Assembly: GCF_000685395.1 (NCBI RefSeq)
Contig: NZ_AVSQ01000015.1
Location: forward strand, 1-64,000
Direction of reading: 5' to 3'
DNA length: 64,000 nucleotides
Origin: Candidatus Nitrosotenuis chungbukensis
GTDB taxonomy: Archaea; Thermoproteota; Nitrososphaeria; Nitrososphaerales; Nitrosopumilaceae
Within the stretch, counting starts at the first letter, position 1. Each line of letters opens with the position of its first letter. A program made the position numbers and the translations under genes. The notes under the pieces are model-generated. The model searched no databases. It was given only the letters and a program-made list of their open reading frames with translations, and was not told where the DNA came from. Of this stretch, positions 17,596-26,422 are shown piece by piece.

Positions 17596-18450
17596 TTATT
17601 TTTCAATTGCGTTTATCATCACGTTGAGCTTTTTGTAAGAGTCTTCCAAGTTTACGTTCTTTGCCAGTCCTTGTTGGACCGTTCTGATGTAGTTTGTAAT
17701 GTCTTCTGACTTGTTCTCCTGTATGTCTGTTAGCAGTCTTCCTATGTCCTTCCATAGCTCCTCTGCGGCCCTTCTGATTTCTGGATTTGCGATTATTGTT
17801 TCAATTAGCTCAGTAGACTCTGTCATTATGCTTTCTGCCAGTATTTTTTGGATCTTAAAAGTAGTGCCGGACATTCGCTCTGTCAGTGAAATCTTGTCGT
17901 CCTTTGCAAGTATGTTTGCAAATGCCAAGTTGACAAGATGCGTTAATCCCAAAATGATTGCAATCTTTTTGTCGTGCTCGATTGCATCAATTGTGACAAA
18001 GTTAGCTCCTTCGAAAAGCGTTTTTACCAAATTAAGCTCTTTTTTTGCATCCTTGATTGGAATTGAAATTATGTTCTGACCCTTGATCTTCTTTGCTCCT
18101 GGGCCGAACATCGGATGGATGCAAACCGGGTTTATCTTTGCCGGAATTTTGAGCAGGGCTGCGGCCGTCTTTGCCTTTTGTGAAGAGATCTCGATTAGAT
18201 ATGATCCGCGCTTCATCTCCTTTGCAATTAGTCTGATTATTTCTGGAGTGCGTCTAGTTGGCGTGCACAACAAAACGATGTCTGCACTCAAAACTGCGCC
18301 AACGAGGGATTCTGACTTTTTCACCGTCTTGTCAGTTATCGGCACCTCGGAATCATAGCCCATCACCTGATGGCCATTTGAGGTAAAATACTTGGCAAAC
18401 CACTGCCCCATCTTGCCTCCAGCTCCGATTATTGTGATACTTTCTTTCAT
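17596..18450 (-). CDS. tyrA: Prephenate dehydrogenase family protein TyrA
   Basis: Oxidises prephenate (or arogenate) on the tyrosine branch. An N-terminal Rossmann domain with IIGAGGKMGQWFAKY (residues 6-20) binds NAD(P); the helical dimer domain follows from about 160. The block HPMFGPG, with the catalytic-site His, is near residue 112. Its ATG overlaps the stop of the chorismate mutase-aminotransferase gene (ATGA), so translation is coupled to the step that makes and transaminates prephenate. Confidence 0.9.
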   Translation of the reverse strand: MKESITIIGAGGKMGQWFAKYFTSNGHQVMGYDSEVPITDKTVKKSESLVGAVLSADIVLLCTPTRRTPEIIRLIAKEMKRGSYLIEISSQKAKTAAALLKIPAKINPVCIHPMFGPGAKKIKGQNIISIPIKDAKKELNLVKTLFEGANFVTIDAIEHDKKIAIILGLTHLVNLAFANILAKDDKISLTERMSGTTFKIQKILAESIMTESTELIETIIANPEIRRAAEELWKDIGRLLTDIQENKSEDITNYIRTVQQGLAKNVNLEDSYKKLNVMINAIEK

Positions 18451-19817
18451 TTTGACTTGTTCAGAACCTCATCTAATATCTTCATTCCGTCCATTAGTTT
18501 CTTTTCGTCCTGGCAGGCAGAAATGCGGATAAATCCCTTATAATTGCCAAATCCGTCGCCTGGGGCGACTGCAACCCCGTGATCAAGTAACAGGTTGGAG
18601 AACTCTACCCCGTCAAACCCCTGCTTGTTTACCCTTGCAAATAGATACATCGCGCCGTCCGGGACGGCAAACTCCAAACCCATCTTCCTTGCCTCGTTGA
18701 CCACGGTGTCGATTTTTGATCTAACGTTTTTTGCATTTGGTGTGACGTCTGCATCAAGTGCCTTTAATGCCGCATACTGGATCGGCTCTGCCACGTTTGT
18801 CAAACAAAGGGCCTGAAGCTTTGCCATTTTTTCAATTATCTTTGGGTCAGCTACGGCGTACCCGATTCTAAACCCTGTCATTGCGTGGGACTTTGAAAAC
18901 GACTGCGTTACGATGCTTTTCTTGTATCTGTATGACAGAACGCTCTTCCAGTCTGAAAATGAATACGATGAGTAAATTTCATCGCTTAGCACGTAGAGAT
19001 CATTTTTTTCTGCAATTCTGATTATTTCCTCCTGGAGTTTTGGGGGGAGAATTTTTCCCGTAGGATTGTTTGGGTAGTTTAGGATGATCATCTTTGTGTT
19101 TTCGTTTATTGTCTTTTCAATCTGTGAGACGGTCGGCTCCCACCTGGACTCTAGCGTTGTCGGAATGGTTCTGACCTTGACTCCTGCATTTATTGCGCAG
19201 TCCCTGTATGCTGGCCATGCCGGCTCTATTACGATCATCTCATCACCCGGGTTGAGGAGTGTGTTGATTGCAAGATAAATTGAAAATCGAGCGCCAGGTG
19301 ACACCAGTATGTTTTCAGGCGTTATCGCCGCTCCGAATTTTTCTGTCGCGTACTTTGCAAGCGCTGATCTGAACTGCGGTATGCCAGCTGCCGGCCCGTA
19401 CCTTACAAACCCCTTGTCAAATGCCTCGCCTAGGGCGTCCCTGACTGTTTTTGGCGGAGCAAAGTCTGGCTCGCCTACCTCCATGTGAATTATTTTTTTC
19501 CCCTGCTGCTCGAGGCTTTTTGCTTTCAAAAACACCGTGAGGTGTGTCTGCTTCCCGTCTGACTGGACTTTTATGGACTCGTTTAAGAGAAAGTTTAGGA
19601 GTTTTTTCCCAAGCGATTCGTCAAGCCCCGTGCGCTTGCAAAACTCGCTTACCTCCTTTCTGAGCTGCTCCTCTCTGGCTTCGTCAGTTACGTTAAGCCC
19701 GCTGCTCTTTTTTAGTTCGCCAATCTGCTTTGCGATGTCGGTTCTTTCTTTTAGAAGCGTGAGCATCTCCAGTGTGATGCTGTCTATTTTGTTTCGTAAC
19801 TGATCTATGTTTGACAT
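18447..19817 (-). CDS. Chorismate mutase fused to class I aminotransferase
   Basis: Residues 1-85 form an AroQ-type chorismate mutase (LRNKIDSITLEMLTLLKERT, three-helix pattern). From about 90 to 456 runs a fold-type I PLP aminotransferase with NYPNNPTG and the PLP lysine in SQSFSKSHAMTGFRIGY. The fusion would convert chorismate to prephenate and transaminate prephenate or the aromatic keto acids. It is 1 bp downstream of aroC and overlaps tyrA by 4 bp, within the aromatic operon. Confidence 0.92.
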   Translation of the reverse strand: MSNIDQLRNKIDSITLEMLTLLKERTDIAKQIGELKKSSGLNVTDEAREEQLRKEVSEFCKRTGLDESLGKKLLNFLLNESIKVQSDGKQTHLTVFLKAKSLEQQGKKIIHMEVGEPDFAPPKTVRDALGEAFDKGFVRYGPAAGIPQFRSALAKYATEKFGAAITPENILVSPGARFSIYLAINTLLNPGDEMIVIEPAWPAYRDCAINAGVKVRTIPTTLESRWEPTVSQIEKTINENTKMIILNYPNNPTGKILPPKLQEEIIRIAEKNDLYVLSDEIYSSYSFSDWKSVLSYRYKKSIVTQSFSKSHAMTGFRIGYAVADPKIIEKMAKLQALCLTNVAEPIQYAALKALDADVTPNAKNVRSKIDTVVNEARKMGLEFAVPDGAMYLFARVNKQGFDGVEFSNLLLDHGVAVAPGDGFGNYKGFIRISACQDEKKLMDGMKILDEVLNKSK

Positions 19818-19818
19818 T

Positions 19819-20913
19819 TTACAGTGTTGGTTTTATGAAACCGCCCAAGAGTGCATGATCTGCAAGTACTAGTGAAACAAGTGAATCTACTACCGGCGGC
19901 GCTCGCGGGACCACGCATGGATCGTGCCTCCCGTGTACCTGTAGCGTGACTGGCCTTTTTGTCTTGATGTCAATAGTGGTTTGTTTTTTTGCAATCGACG
20001 ATGCCGGCTTGAACGCGACTCTCATGACAATCGGCATCCCGTTTGACAGCCCTCCTAGTATTCCGCCTGCGTTGTTTGTCTTTGTGACTATCTTGCCGCC
20101 CCTGACGATGTAGGGATCGTTGTTTTCTGAGCCAAACAGCTCGGAGCCTGCAAAGCCTGAGCCAAACTCGACTCCTTTTACGGACGGGATGGAAAAGATT
20201 GCCTTGCTGATGTCTGACTCTAAAGAGCCAAAGATTGGCTCGCCTAGGCCAACTGGTATGTTGACTGTCGTTGATTCTATCACTCCGCCTAGCGAGTCGC
20301 TGTTTTTTCTCGCATCTAGGATTGCCTTTTTCATTTTTTCTGCAGTTTTTTTATTGGGGCACCTGACCTCGTTGTCATAAATCTGGCTTTTCATTTTTGC
20401 CTCAAATTTTTCAGTCATTGATATTTTGCCTATCTTTACCGTGTAGGAATTGGTCTCGACTCCAAGCGTGACTTTGAGCAGCTTTCTTGCAATTGCTCCG
20501 CCCATGACGTGGGTCGCAGTAAGCCTTCCTGAAAATCTGCCGCCGCCCCTGTGATCATTGAATTTGTTGTATTTTACAAAAGCAGGATAATCAGAATGTC
20601 CCGGCCTGAGCTTTGTCGTTAGCTCATCATACGCCCTTGAATTCTGATCCTGGTTCCAAATTATCATTGTGATTGGCGCGCCAGTGGTGTACCCTCTAAA
20701 AACGCCAGAAATTATCTCCACCTTGTCTCCCTCCTTTCTTTGTGTGGATACAAGCGACTGCCCCGGCTTTCTGTAGTCGAGCATTTTTTGAATGTCTTTT
20801 TCCTGTATCTCAAGTCCTGCCGGACACCCGTCTAACACTGCGCCTACGCATTTTCCATGACTCTCACCAAAACTAGTCAGAACAAGTCTCTGACCGATGG
20901 AACTGCCAGACAT
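19819..20913 (-). CDS. aroC: Chorismate synthase
   Basis: Forms chorismate from EPSP with reduced FMN. The family signatures are clear: FGESHGKCVGAVLDGCPAG at residues 15-33, the RPGHSDYPAF block near 100 and the HDRGGGRFSGR-like HRGGGRFSGRLTATHV near 118; the late GRHDPCVVPRAPPV motif is complete. I use ATG 20913 rather than a TTG one codon earlier. Part of the minus-strand aromatic operon, 33 bp behind aroA. Confidence 0.96.
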   Translation of the reverse strand: MSGSSIGQRLVLTSFGESHGKCVGAVLDGCPAGLEIQEKDIQKMLDYRKPGQSLVSTQRKEGDKVEIISGVFRGYTTGAPITMIIWNQDQNSRAYDELTTKLRPGHSDYPAFVKYNKFNDHRGGGRFSGRLTATHVMGGAIARKLLKVTLGVETNSYTVKIGKISMTEKFEAKMKSQIYDNEVRCPNKKTAEKMKKAILDARKNSDSLGGVIESTTVNIPVGLGEPIFGSLESDISKAIFSIPSVKGVEFGSGFAGSELFGSENNDPYIVRGGKIVTKTNNAGGILGGLSNGMPIVMRVAFKPASSIAKKQTTIDIKTKRPVTLQVHGRHDPCVVPRAPPVVDSLVSLVLADHALLGGFIKPTL

Positions 20914-20946
20914 CAAATAAAAACCACCATCTGAAGCATATAACCC

Positions 20947-22221
20947 TTATACAGTTGTGATTTTTGCCCCGACATGATTCATGTCGGAAATAAAGCTTGG
21001 ATAAGACACGTCGACTGACTCTGGGTTGGAAACCGTGCAGTCCCCAACATACATTCCTGCTATGCAAAACGCCATGAACAGCCGGTGGTCATCCTCTGAA
21101 TTTAGCTTTGCACCGCTTACTTTGTCTGGGGGGCCTAGGATCAAACCGTCTTCTTTTTCGGTAACCTTGATTCCAATCTTTTGCAGTTCGCGCGCCAGGA
21201 TGGCGATTCTGTCAGTTTCCTTGTATCTTGCGTGCTTGACATTGTACAATTCTATTGGGAATCCTGACTTGAGCGCAAGTATTGAAAGCGGTGGCAAAAG
21301 ATCAGGAGTGTTTGAGAGGTCAAATCTGCCGCCAAGCAGCCTCTCGGGGGCCTTTACCTTGATTGTGTTGTTGTGCATTGAGATGTTTACTCCGAGTTTT
21401 TCTAACATGTCAATTATCGCCTCGTCCCCCTGCGCCAAATCTCCAATTGAAATCTTGACTGTGAACCCGTCCCCTACTAGCACCGCAGCTGACAACAGTA
21501 ACGCGACACTTGAAAAGTCAGACGGAATGGTCACCGTTCCATGCTTGTATTCCTGAGGCTCGATCCTGTATTTTTTGTACGGCTCGATTACTTCGACTTC
21601 TACTCCGAATTTTTTCATAGTTGAAATGGTTGCATCAAGATATGGCTTTGATACCAGATCAGAACTGATGTTTACCGTAATTCCGATTTCAGTTCGTGGA
21701 GCCACGATGAAAAGGGCAGATATGAACTGGCTTGAAATGTTGCCTGGAATTGTTATTTCTCCGCCCTTGATTTTTCCGATTACTGTAAGTGGGGGCCTGC
21801 CGTCATTTGATTCGCATTTTGCCCCGAGCGACTCTAGTGCGTCTGTCAGCTGCTTCATGGGTCTTTTCCTAAGGCTCTCGTCTCCAGTTAGAATTGTTTT
21901 CCCGTCGCGCACTGCAGAAATCGCGGCGGCGATTCTTATCGTCGTTCCAGAATTTGACGCGTCAAGTGTAAGGTCTTCGCTATCAAACTTGTCTATTCCC
22001 TTTACTTTGAGATTGCTTCCGGCCTCTTGAATTTCCGCGCCAAGACTTTTGCAGATTTCAATTGTGGCGTTTGTATCCCTTGATCGTAACACGTTTTTGA
22101 TGATGCTTTTTCCGTTTACAAGCGACGCCAAAAATATTGCCCTGTGCGTATAGCTTTTGTTTGGGGGGCACACGAGTACGCCGCTTAATTTTGATTTTTC
22201 TACCTTACAGTTCATGGGCAT
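20947..22221 (-). CDS. aroA: 3-phosphoshikimate 1-carboxyvinyltransferase (EPSP synthase)
   Basis: Transfers enolpyruvate from PEP to shikimate-3-phosphate. The N-terminal PPNKSYTHRAIFLASL (19-34), LDASNSGTTIR, LTGDESLRKRPM and late KETDRIAILARELQKIG blocks are all typical, with catalytic Lys, Asp and Arg positions kept. At 424 residues it is full length. It overlaps the end of the archaeal shikimate kinase by 17 bp. Confidence 0.96.
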   Translation of the reverse strand: MPMNCKVEKSKLSGVLVCPPNKSYTHRAIFLASLVNGKSIIKNVLRSRDTNATIEICKSLGAEIQEAGSNLKVKGIDKFDSEDLTLDASNSGTTIRIAAAISAVRDGKTILTGDESLRKRPMKQLTDALESLGAKCESNDGRPPLTVIGKIKGGEITIPGNISSQFISALFIVAPRTEIGITVNISSDLVSKPYLDATISTMKKFGVEVEVIEPYKKYRIEPQEYKHGTVTIPSDFSSVALLLSAAVLVGDGFTVKISIGDLAQGDEAIIDMLEKLGVNISMHNNTIKVKAPERLLGGRFDLSNTPDLLPPLSILALKSGFPIELYNVKHARYKETDRIAILARELQKIGIKVTEKEDGLILGPPDKVSGAKLNSEDDHRLFMAFCIAGMYVGDCTVSNPESVDVSYPSFISDMNHVGAKITTV

Positions 22222-23059
22222 CTGCCTTTTTGTTGTTTATTTCAGAAACGAATATCTTTCCTTCGAGTTCTGAGAAGACCTTTTTAATGTTTGACGTCTT
22301 GTCTTTTTTTACTATTGCTGCAATGGCCGGCCCGTTTCCGGAAACCGATGCGCCAAGTGCCCCGTTTTCAACTAAATTTGAGATTATTTTTGGATCCGAG
22401 TTCAGTATTGTGGACGTGGCAAGCCCGTTTAGCACCATTGCGTTCCAGTAGTCGCCGTCTTTTGCAAAATTCCATGCCTTTTCAAAGACCTCCTTGATGC
22501 TTCTTAGGTTTTTGACGTTTCCCCGTTTGCGCGACTTTGGGACAAACACGACTGCCACAAGGTTGGTTGGTGTCTTCTGCATTTTTATGATTCGTCGCTT
22601 GTAGTTGTCGGTGACTACGGTTCCTCCAAAGTAACAGGCGCACGCATCGTCGTACGCGCCAGTTATGCTGACCTTTGTGGCAATTGACGCCTCCACCCCT
22701 GGAATCAAGACCTGACTGTCGCTAAACTTTGATCTGAACATCTTGTTGCATGCAAGTGACACCACAGACGAAATGGCACTTGAGCTCTTCAGCCCATACC
22801 CTGTCGGGATTTCCGATCTTAGGGAAATTTGTATTTTATTTTTCTCAAGATCTTTTTTTGGAACCGTGTACTCTACTACCTTGCTGATGAGCCTTGAGCT
22901 CATGTTGTGATTGTCGACTTCGATTTCTATTCCGTGTCCGTCAGAGGCTTCTACTGTTGCCTCCACCTTTGCCGCAATGCCAAGCGTTGCGCCCTTTCCG
23001 GTGGCAATTGCGTTTACTATCGAGACTGCGCCGTGAACTGTTGCCTTTACCTGCGCCAT
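22205..23059 (-). CDS. aroK: Archaeal shikimate kinase (GHMP type)
   Basis: The archaeal GHMP-fold kinase that phosphorylates shikimate, unrelated to bacterial AroK. The glycine/serine-rich phosphate loop is PTGYGLKSSSAISSV (about 87-101). The N-terminal motif GAVSIVNAIATGKGA and the late GNGPAIAAI block match the family. Its ATG shares one base with the stop of aroE and its 3' end overlaps aroA, so the three are translated as a coupled set. Confidence 0.93.
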   Translation of the reverse strand: MAQVKATVHGAVSIVNAIATGKGATLGIAAKVEATVEASDGHGIEIEVDNHNMSSRLISKVVEYTVPKKDLEKNKIQISLRSEIPTGYGLKSSSAISSVVSLACNKMFRSKFSDSQVLIPGVEASIATKVSITGAYDDACACYFGGTVVTDNYKRRIIKMQKTPTNLVAVVFVPKSRKRGNVKNLRSIKEVFEKAWNFAKDGDYWNAMVLNGLATSTILNSDPKIISNLVENGALGASVSGNGPAIAAIVKKDKTSNIKKVFSELEGKIFVSEINNKKADAHEL

Positions 23060-23880
23060 CAGAATCCCCCAAGCAAAACTCTTCTCATTGCGTCATATGG
23101 TGCCCCTACCTTGTGCCATATCTCAAATGCAAGGCATGCCTGTCCTAGCAGCATCTCGTATCCGTAGATGACTGTGGCCGATTTCTTCTTGCTTTGCGTG
23201 ATAAGATCCGTATTCATTGGCATGTACACTATATCGTATACGACACTCTGTGAATTTATGGCATTAGTTGAAATCGGGCTTGGCTCGTTTTTTAGGCCAA
23301 CTGCGGTTGCGTTAACTATGAACTTGTAATTTCCTGCGTTTTGCCCTGCCTCCTCTAGTGTGATTTCGTTTGACTCTGCCCCCAAACTGGCTGCAAATTT
23401 TGCTAGTTCCTGCCCTTTCTCCTTTGTTCTGTTTGCAATTGTTATCCTGCGGGCCTTTTCCTTTGCAAATCCTGCTGCTATTGCCCTTGCGGCCCCGCCT
23501 GCACCGAGAAGCAAAACATCCTCCCCTTTTATCGCAATGTTTCTTTTCTTGATTGGCTCCAAGAACCCGTCCATGTCCGTATTGTATCCGACCAGCCTGT
23601 CATTTTCGTTTGTGACAGTGTTTGCGGCGCCAATTATCTTGCATTCCTCGCTTGACTCGTCAAGATACTTCATCATCTCTATTTTGTGCGGTATGGTTAC
23701 ATTAAATCCTGAAATCTTGATCTGCTTGAGTGACTCTATTCCCTCTTTTAGCTCGCCCCTTGGAACCCTGTATGCGATGTATGTGCAGTCCATGCCAAGT
23801 GCCTTGAACGCGGCATTGTGGATGTTTGGGGAAAGTGAGTGATCTATTGGATCACCAATCACTGCGAAAGTCTTTGTCAT
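23059..23880 (-). CDS. aroE: Shikimate dehydrogenase
   Basis: Reduces 3-dehydroshikimate with NADPH. Residues 7-20 carry IGDPIDHSLSPNIHN, with the shikimate-binding Ser pair. The catalytic Lys lies in NVTIPHK and the Asp in GYNTDMDGF; the Rossmann loop is GAGGAARAI (about 125-133). Full length at 273 residues. Two bases separate it from aroD. Confidence 0.95.
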   Translation of the reverse strand: MTKTFAVIGDPIDHSLSPNIHNAAFKALGMDCTYIAYRVPRGELKEGIESLKQIKISGFNVTIPHKIEMMKYLDESSEECKIIGAANTVTNENDRLVGYNTDMDGFLEPIKKRNIAIKGEDVLLLGAGGAARAIAAGFAKEKARRITIANRTKEKGQELAKFAASLGAESNEITLEEAGQNAGNYKFIVNATAVGLKNEPSPISTNAINSQSVVYDIVYMPMNTDLITQSKKKSATVIYGYEMLLGQACLAFEIWHKVGAPYDAMRRVLLGGF

Positions 23881-23882
23881 CT

Positions 23883-24551
23883 TTATTTTTGCAGACGTAT
23901 GATTGATTTAACTTCATCTACACTGAACTGACCTGGAGCAACTGGCTTTCCAAGTGAGACATACGTAAAAGGGCTGCCAAGGGCCATGCACAAAATGCGC
24001 GACACTCTTCCGTAATCGCCCATCGAAAACGCAATCAGTTCTGCGTCTTGCTTTCTGTAAAGTGACAGTACGGTTGTTGCGTCGCTAATTGAGTTTGCCA
24101 TGGTTACTATCTTTATGCTCTTTGAGAGTTTTTTCATCTTTTGCATTCTGGCGTGCAGTGTGGAAAAACTTGGAGTCTTTTTGAAGTCGTGCCAAGACAC
24201 AAGAACGCGGGTTCCGGTCTTTCTTACATATTCTAGCAGGGATTTGTTTTTTGAAATCGCTGAGAACTCCAAGTCCAGCAGGTACGGTCTGTACTCTGCA
24301 ATTAGTTTTAGAATCGATATTCTGTTTTGCTCCGTTCCGTCAAACTTGCCGCCCTCCGATCTCGGCCTGAGCGTGCATACGCATCGCTTGAGGTGACTTT
24401 GTACAAGGTGCAGTGCCTCTGGAACCTGCTCCGGCCTCAGAAAGTCAAGTCTGATTTCGGCATAATCTGATTTTTGCAGTGCCCGCCTTAGGGTGGAGTG
24501 GATCTTTTTCGGGGTTGTCTCGGCTATGCTGACGCACGTTTTGTATGCCAT
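23883..24551 (-). CDS. aroD: 3-dehydroquinate dehydratase, type I
   Basis: The Schiff-base (class I) dehydratase. The Glu of YAEIRLDFL (near 31-39), the catalytic His in LVSWHDF (near 140) and the Lys in IKIVTMAN (near 170) are present. Its 222 residues match the TIM-barrel enzyme. It lies 2 bp behind the stop of the dehydroquinate synthase II gene and directly before aroE, in pathway order. Confidence 0.93.
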   Translation of the reverse strand: MAYKTCVSIAETTPKKIHSTLRRALQKSDYAEIRLDFLRPEQVPEALHLVQSHLKRCVCTLRPRSEGGKFDGTEQNRISILKLIAEYRPYLLDLEFSAISKNKSLLEYVRKTGTRVLVSWHDFKKTPSFSTLHARMQKMKKLSKSIKIVTMANSISDATTVLSLYRKQDAELIAFSMGDYGRVSRILCMALGSPFTYVSLGKPVAPGQFSVDEVKSIIRLQK

Positions 24552-24553
24552 TT

Positions 24554-25636
24554 CTATTTTTCAAGAATGTACTCGTCGGAGACTTCCATGCCAAAATGTC
24601 TTCCAGTTGCCGATTTTGCATGAACCATGACGATGTCGCCTTTTTTTAGATGGGTGACTGAAACTAGGTGCCCTCCAGGCTTTACAAATCTGATGGTCTC
24701 TGCATCCTGAGCTATTATTCCGCCCACCTCGTCGCCAATCTGCGCCTTTATCATTAGCATCGGCCTTCTCTCGATCTTTGAGCGGCCGACAGTTGCGCGC
24801 CTTGCCTTTCCCTTGGAATCTAAAATCAGGACCTCTGAGCCCGTCTCAAGTTCTGATAGGTACTTTGTGGTGCCGTCTGGCGCGATGGTGTAGCAGTGGA
24901 CTGCCCCCGCATTTACTCGGAACGGTCGCGGTGATGTAAACGATGATCCTACGGATTCGTTGTGAACCAAAAACAAAAAGTTTGACCTGCTGCCAATTAG
25001 CATCCCCTCGCCTCTGTGCAGCATTGATGCGGTATCGACGCACACCCGCTCGCCGTCCCCTACCTCTTTTATGTCAATTATCTTTGCCTCTTGTAGCTCA
25101 AAACTGCTGCTCCCAAGATACACCAGTGCCTCTCTTGCCTCGTTGATTGAGCTTGCCTCAAATATCACGCCGTCTACGCCTATTTCTAAAATGGAGAACA
25201 TCTTTCTTACCTCCTCCGGGCTTCGGGCAGTCGCGTAAATCTCGGTGTGGATTTTATGCAGTTTTGCAATAATGTTTTCTAGCGGAATTATTTTCCAGTC
25301 CTTTACCTCTATTATGACAAAGTCAAGTCCCTTCTTTGCCTCGTCAAGAATTTTTTCTATGTCTGTGTTTGACAGCACCGTGAATTTTTTTCCGACCTTT
25401 TTGCCCTTTGGTTTGGGCGAGTCCTTTTCAAGAACAACGTATTTTGCGCTTTGCGATGGGTATATCGACACAAGCTTTGATTTTCCGAGAAGTTTTGGAT
25501 CCAAGTACACTGTTTTGATTCCCTCGCTTTCAAGTGATGCCAAAAACTTGCCAAGGTGAGACTTGGAAACCTTTGGTAAGATTACCAGTTCCTTACTTTT
25601 TTCCAATTTGCTTCTCTGCTTCTTTTGCCGACTCAT
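24554..25636 (-). CDS. 3-dehydroquinate synthase II
   Basis: The archaeal enzyme that oxidatively deaminates and cyclises 2-amino-3,7-dideoxyheptulosonate to dehydroquinate, replacing AroB. The C-terminal half contains the conserved NAGAVHCYTIAPDGTT-type block (near 245) and the HLVSVTHLKKGD segment. I use ATG 25636; a longer frame to 25693 would overlap the upstream gene by 100 bp, while a TTG at 25606 would shorten the overlap to 14 bp and is also plausible. Second gene of the operon. Confidence 0.9.
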   Translation of the reverse strand: MSRQKKQRSKLEKSKELVILPKVSKSHLGKFLASLESEGIKTVYLDPKLLGKSKLVSIYPSQSAKYVVLEKDSPKPKGKKVGKKFTVLSNTDIEKILDEAKKGLDFVIIEVKDWKIIPLENIIAKLHKIHTEIYATARSPEEVRKMFSILEIGVDGVIFEASSINEAREALVYLGSSSFELQEAKIIDIKEVGDGERVCVDTASMLHRGEGMLIGSRSNFLFLVHNESVGSSFTSPRPFRVNAGAVHCYTIAPDGTTKYLSELETGSEVLILDSKGKARRATVGRSKIERRPMLMIKAQIGDEVGGIIAQDAETIRFVKPGGHLVSVTHLKKGDIVMVHAKSATGRHFGMEVSDEYILEK

Positions 25637-26396
25637 TTCTGAAAATGATTCCAGCCAGTGCCTTGACCATTTGTTCTGGCGCATTATGAGCAAAAATGTT
25701 GCGGCCGTACGTCACCCCTTTCGCTCCTGCCTTCATCGCGTCCTCCGTCATTTGCAAAACGTCTGAGTCTGTCTTTGCCTTTGGACCACCCGCGATTACT
25801 ACTGGAACTGGAATCGCCTTTACTATTTTTGAAAATGAATCGATATCGCCAGTGTATAGCGTCTTTACAATGTCCGCTCCAAGCTCCGCGCCAATTCTTG
25901 CAACGTGGCCTACTATCTCCGGGTCGTGTGGGTTCTTGACGTTCTCCCCTCTTGGATACATCATTGCAAGCAGTGGGACTTGCCACTTGTGGCATTCTTC
26001 TGAAATCTTTCCAAGCTGCTCTAGCATTTCTGGCTCTTCTTTTCCTCCTACGTTGATGTGAAGTGATACTCCGTCTGCCCCAAGCCTTAGCGCTTCTTCC
26101 ACGCTGCCTGTCAGCATCTTTCTGTTTGGAGACATTGAAAGAGACGTGCTTGCAGAATAATGAACTAAAATGCCAATGCGCAATGATTTTGGTAGCGACT
26201 TTATGATTCCCTTGTTTATTATGATGCTAGTCAACCCGTGGTGCTCGCATTTTTGAATTACATCTGATGGGTTTTCTAATCCCTCTACTGGGCCGCTTGA
26301 AATCCCGTGGTCCATCGGAATGCAAAGCATCTTGCCCTTGCGCAAAATCCTGTCCATTCTTATCTGGAATCCGCTGACCATATCGGATCTCCCCAA
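25593..26396 (-). CDS. 2-amino-3,7-dideoxy-D-threo-hept-6-ulosonate synthase
   Basis: A class I aldolase-fold enzyme (FBA/DhnA family) opening the archaeal shikimate route from aspartate semialdehyde and a deoxy-ketohexose phosphate. Visible marks are IPMDHGISSGP near residue 26, the Schiff-base Lys region IVKTLYTGD and a phosphate-binding VVIAGGPK. The start is TTG 26396 or ATG 26381. It is the first gene of the aromatic operon. The gap to the divergent mqnC-like gene is only 26 bp, so promoters must overlap coding sequence. Confidence 0.88.
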   Translation of the reverse strand: MGRSDMVSGFQIRMDRILRKGKMLCIPMDHGISSGPVEGLENPSDVIQKCEHHGLTSIIINKGIIKSLPKSLRIGILVHYSASTSLSMSPNRKMLTGSVEEALRLGADGVSLHINVGGKEEPEMLEQLGKISEECHKWQVPLLAMMYPRGENVKNPHDPEIVGHVARIGAELGADIVKTLYTGDIDSFSKIVKAIPVPVVIAGGPKAKTDSDVLQMTEDAMKAGAKGVTYGRNIFAHNAPEQMVKALAGIIFRNESAKEAEKQIGKK

Positions 26397-26422
26397 TGTG
26401 CCCTAATTAAAAATAACGTGCT

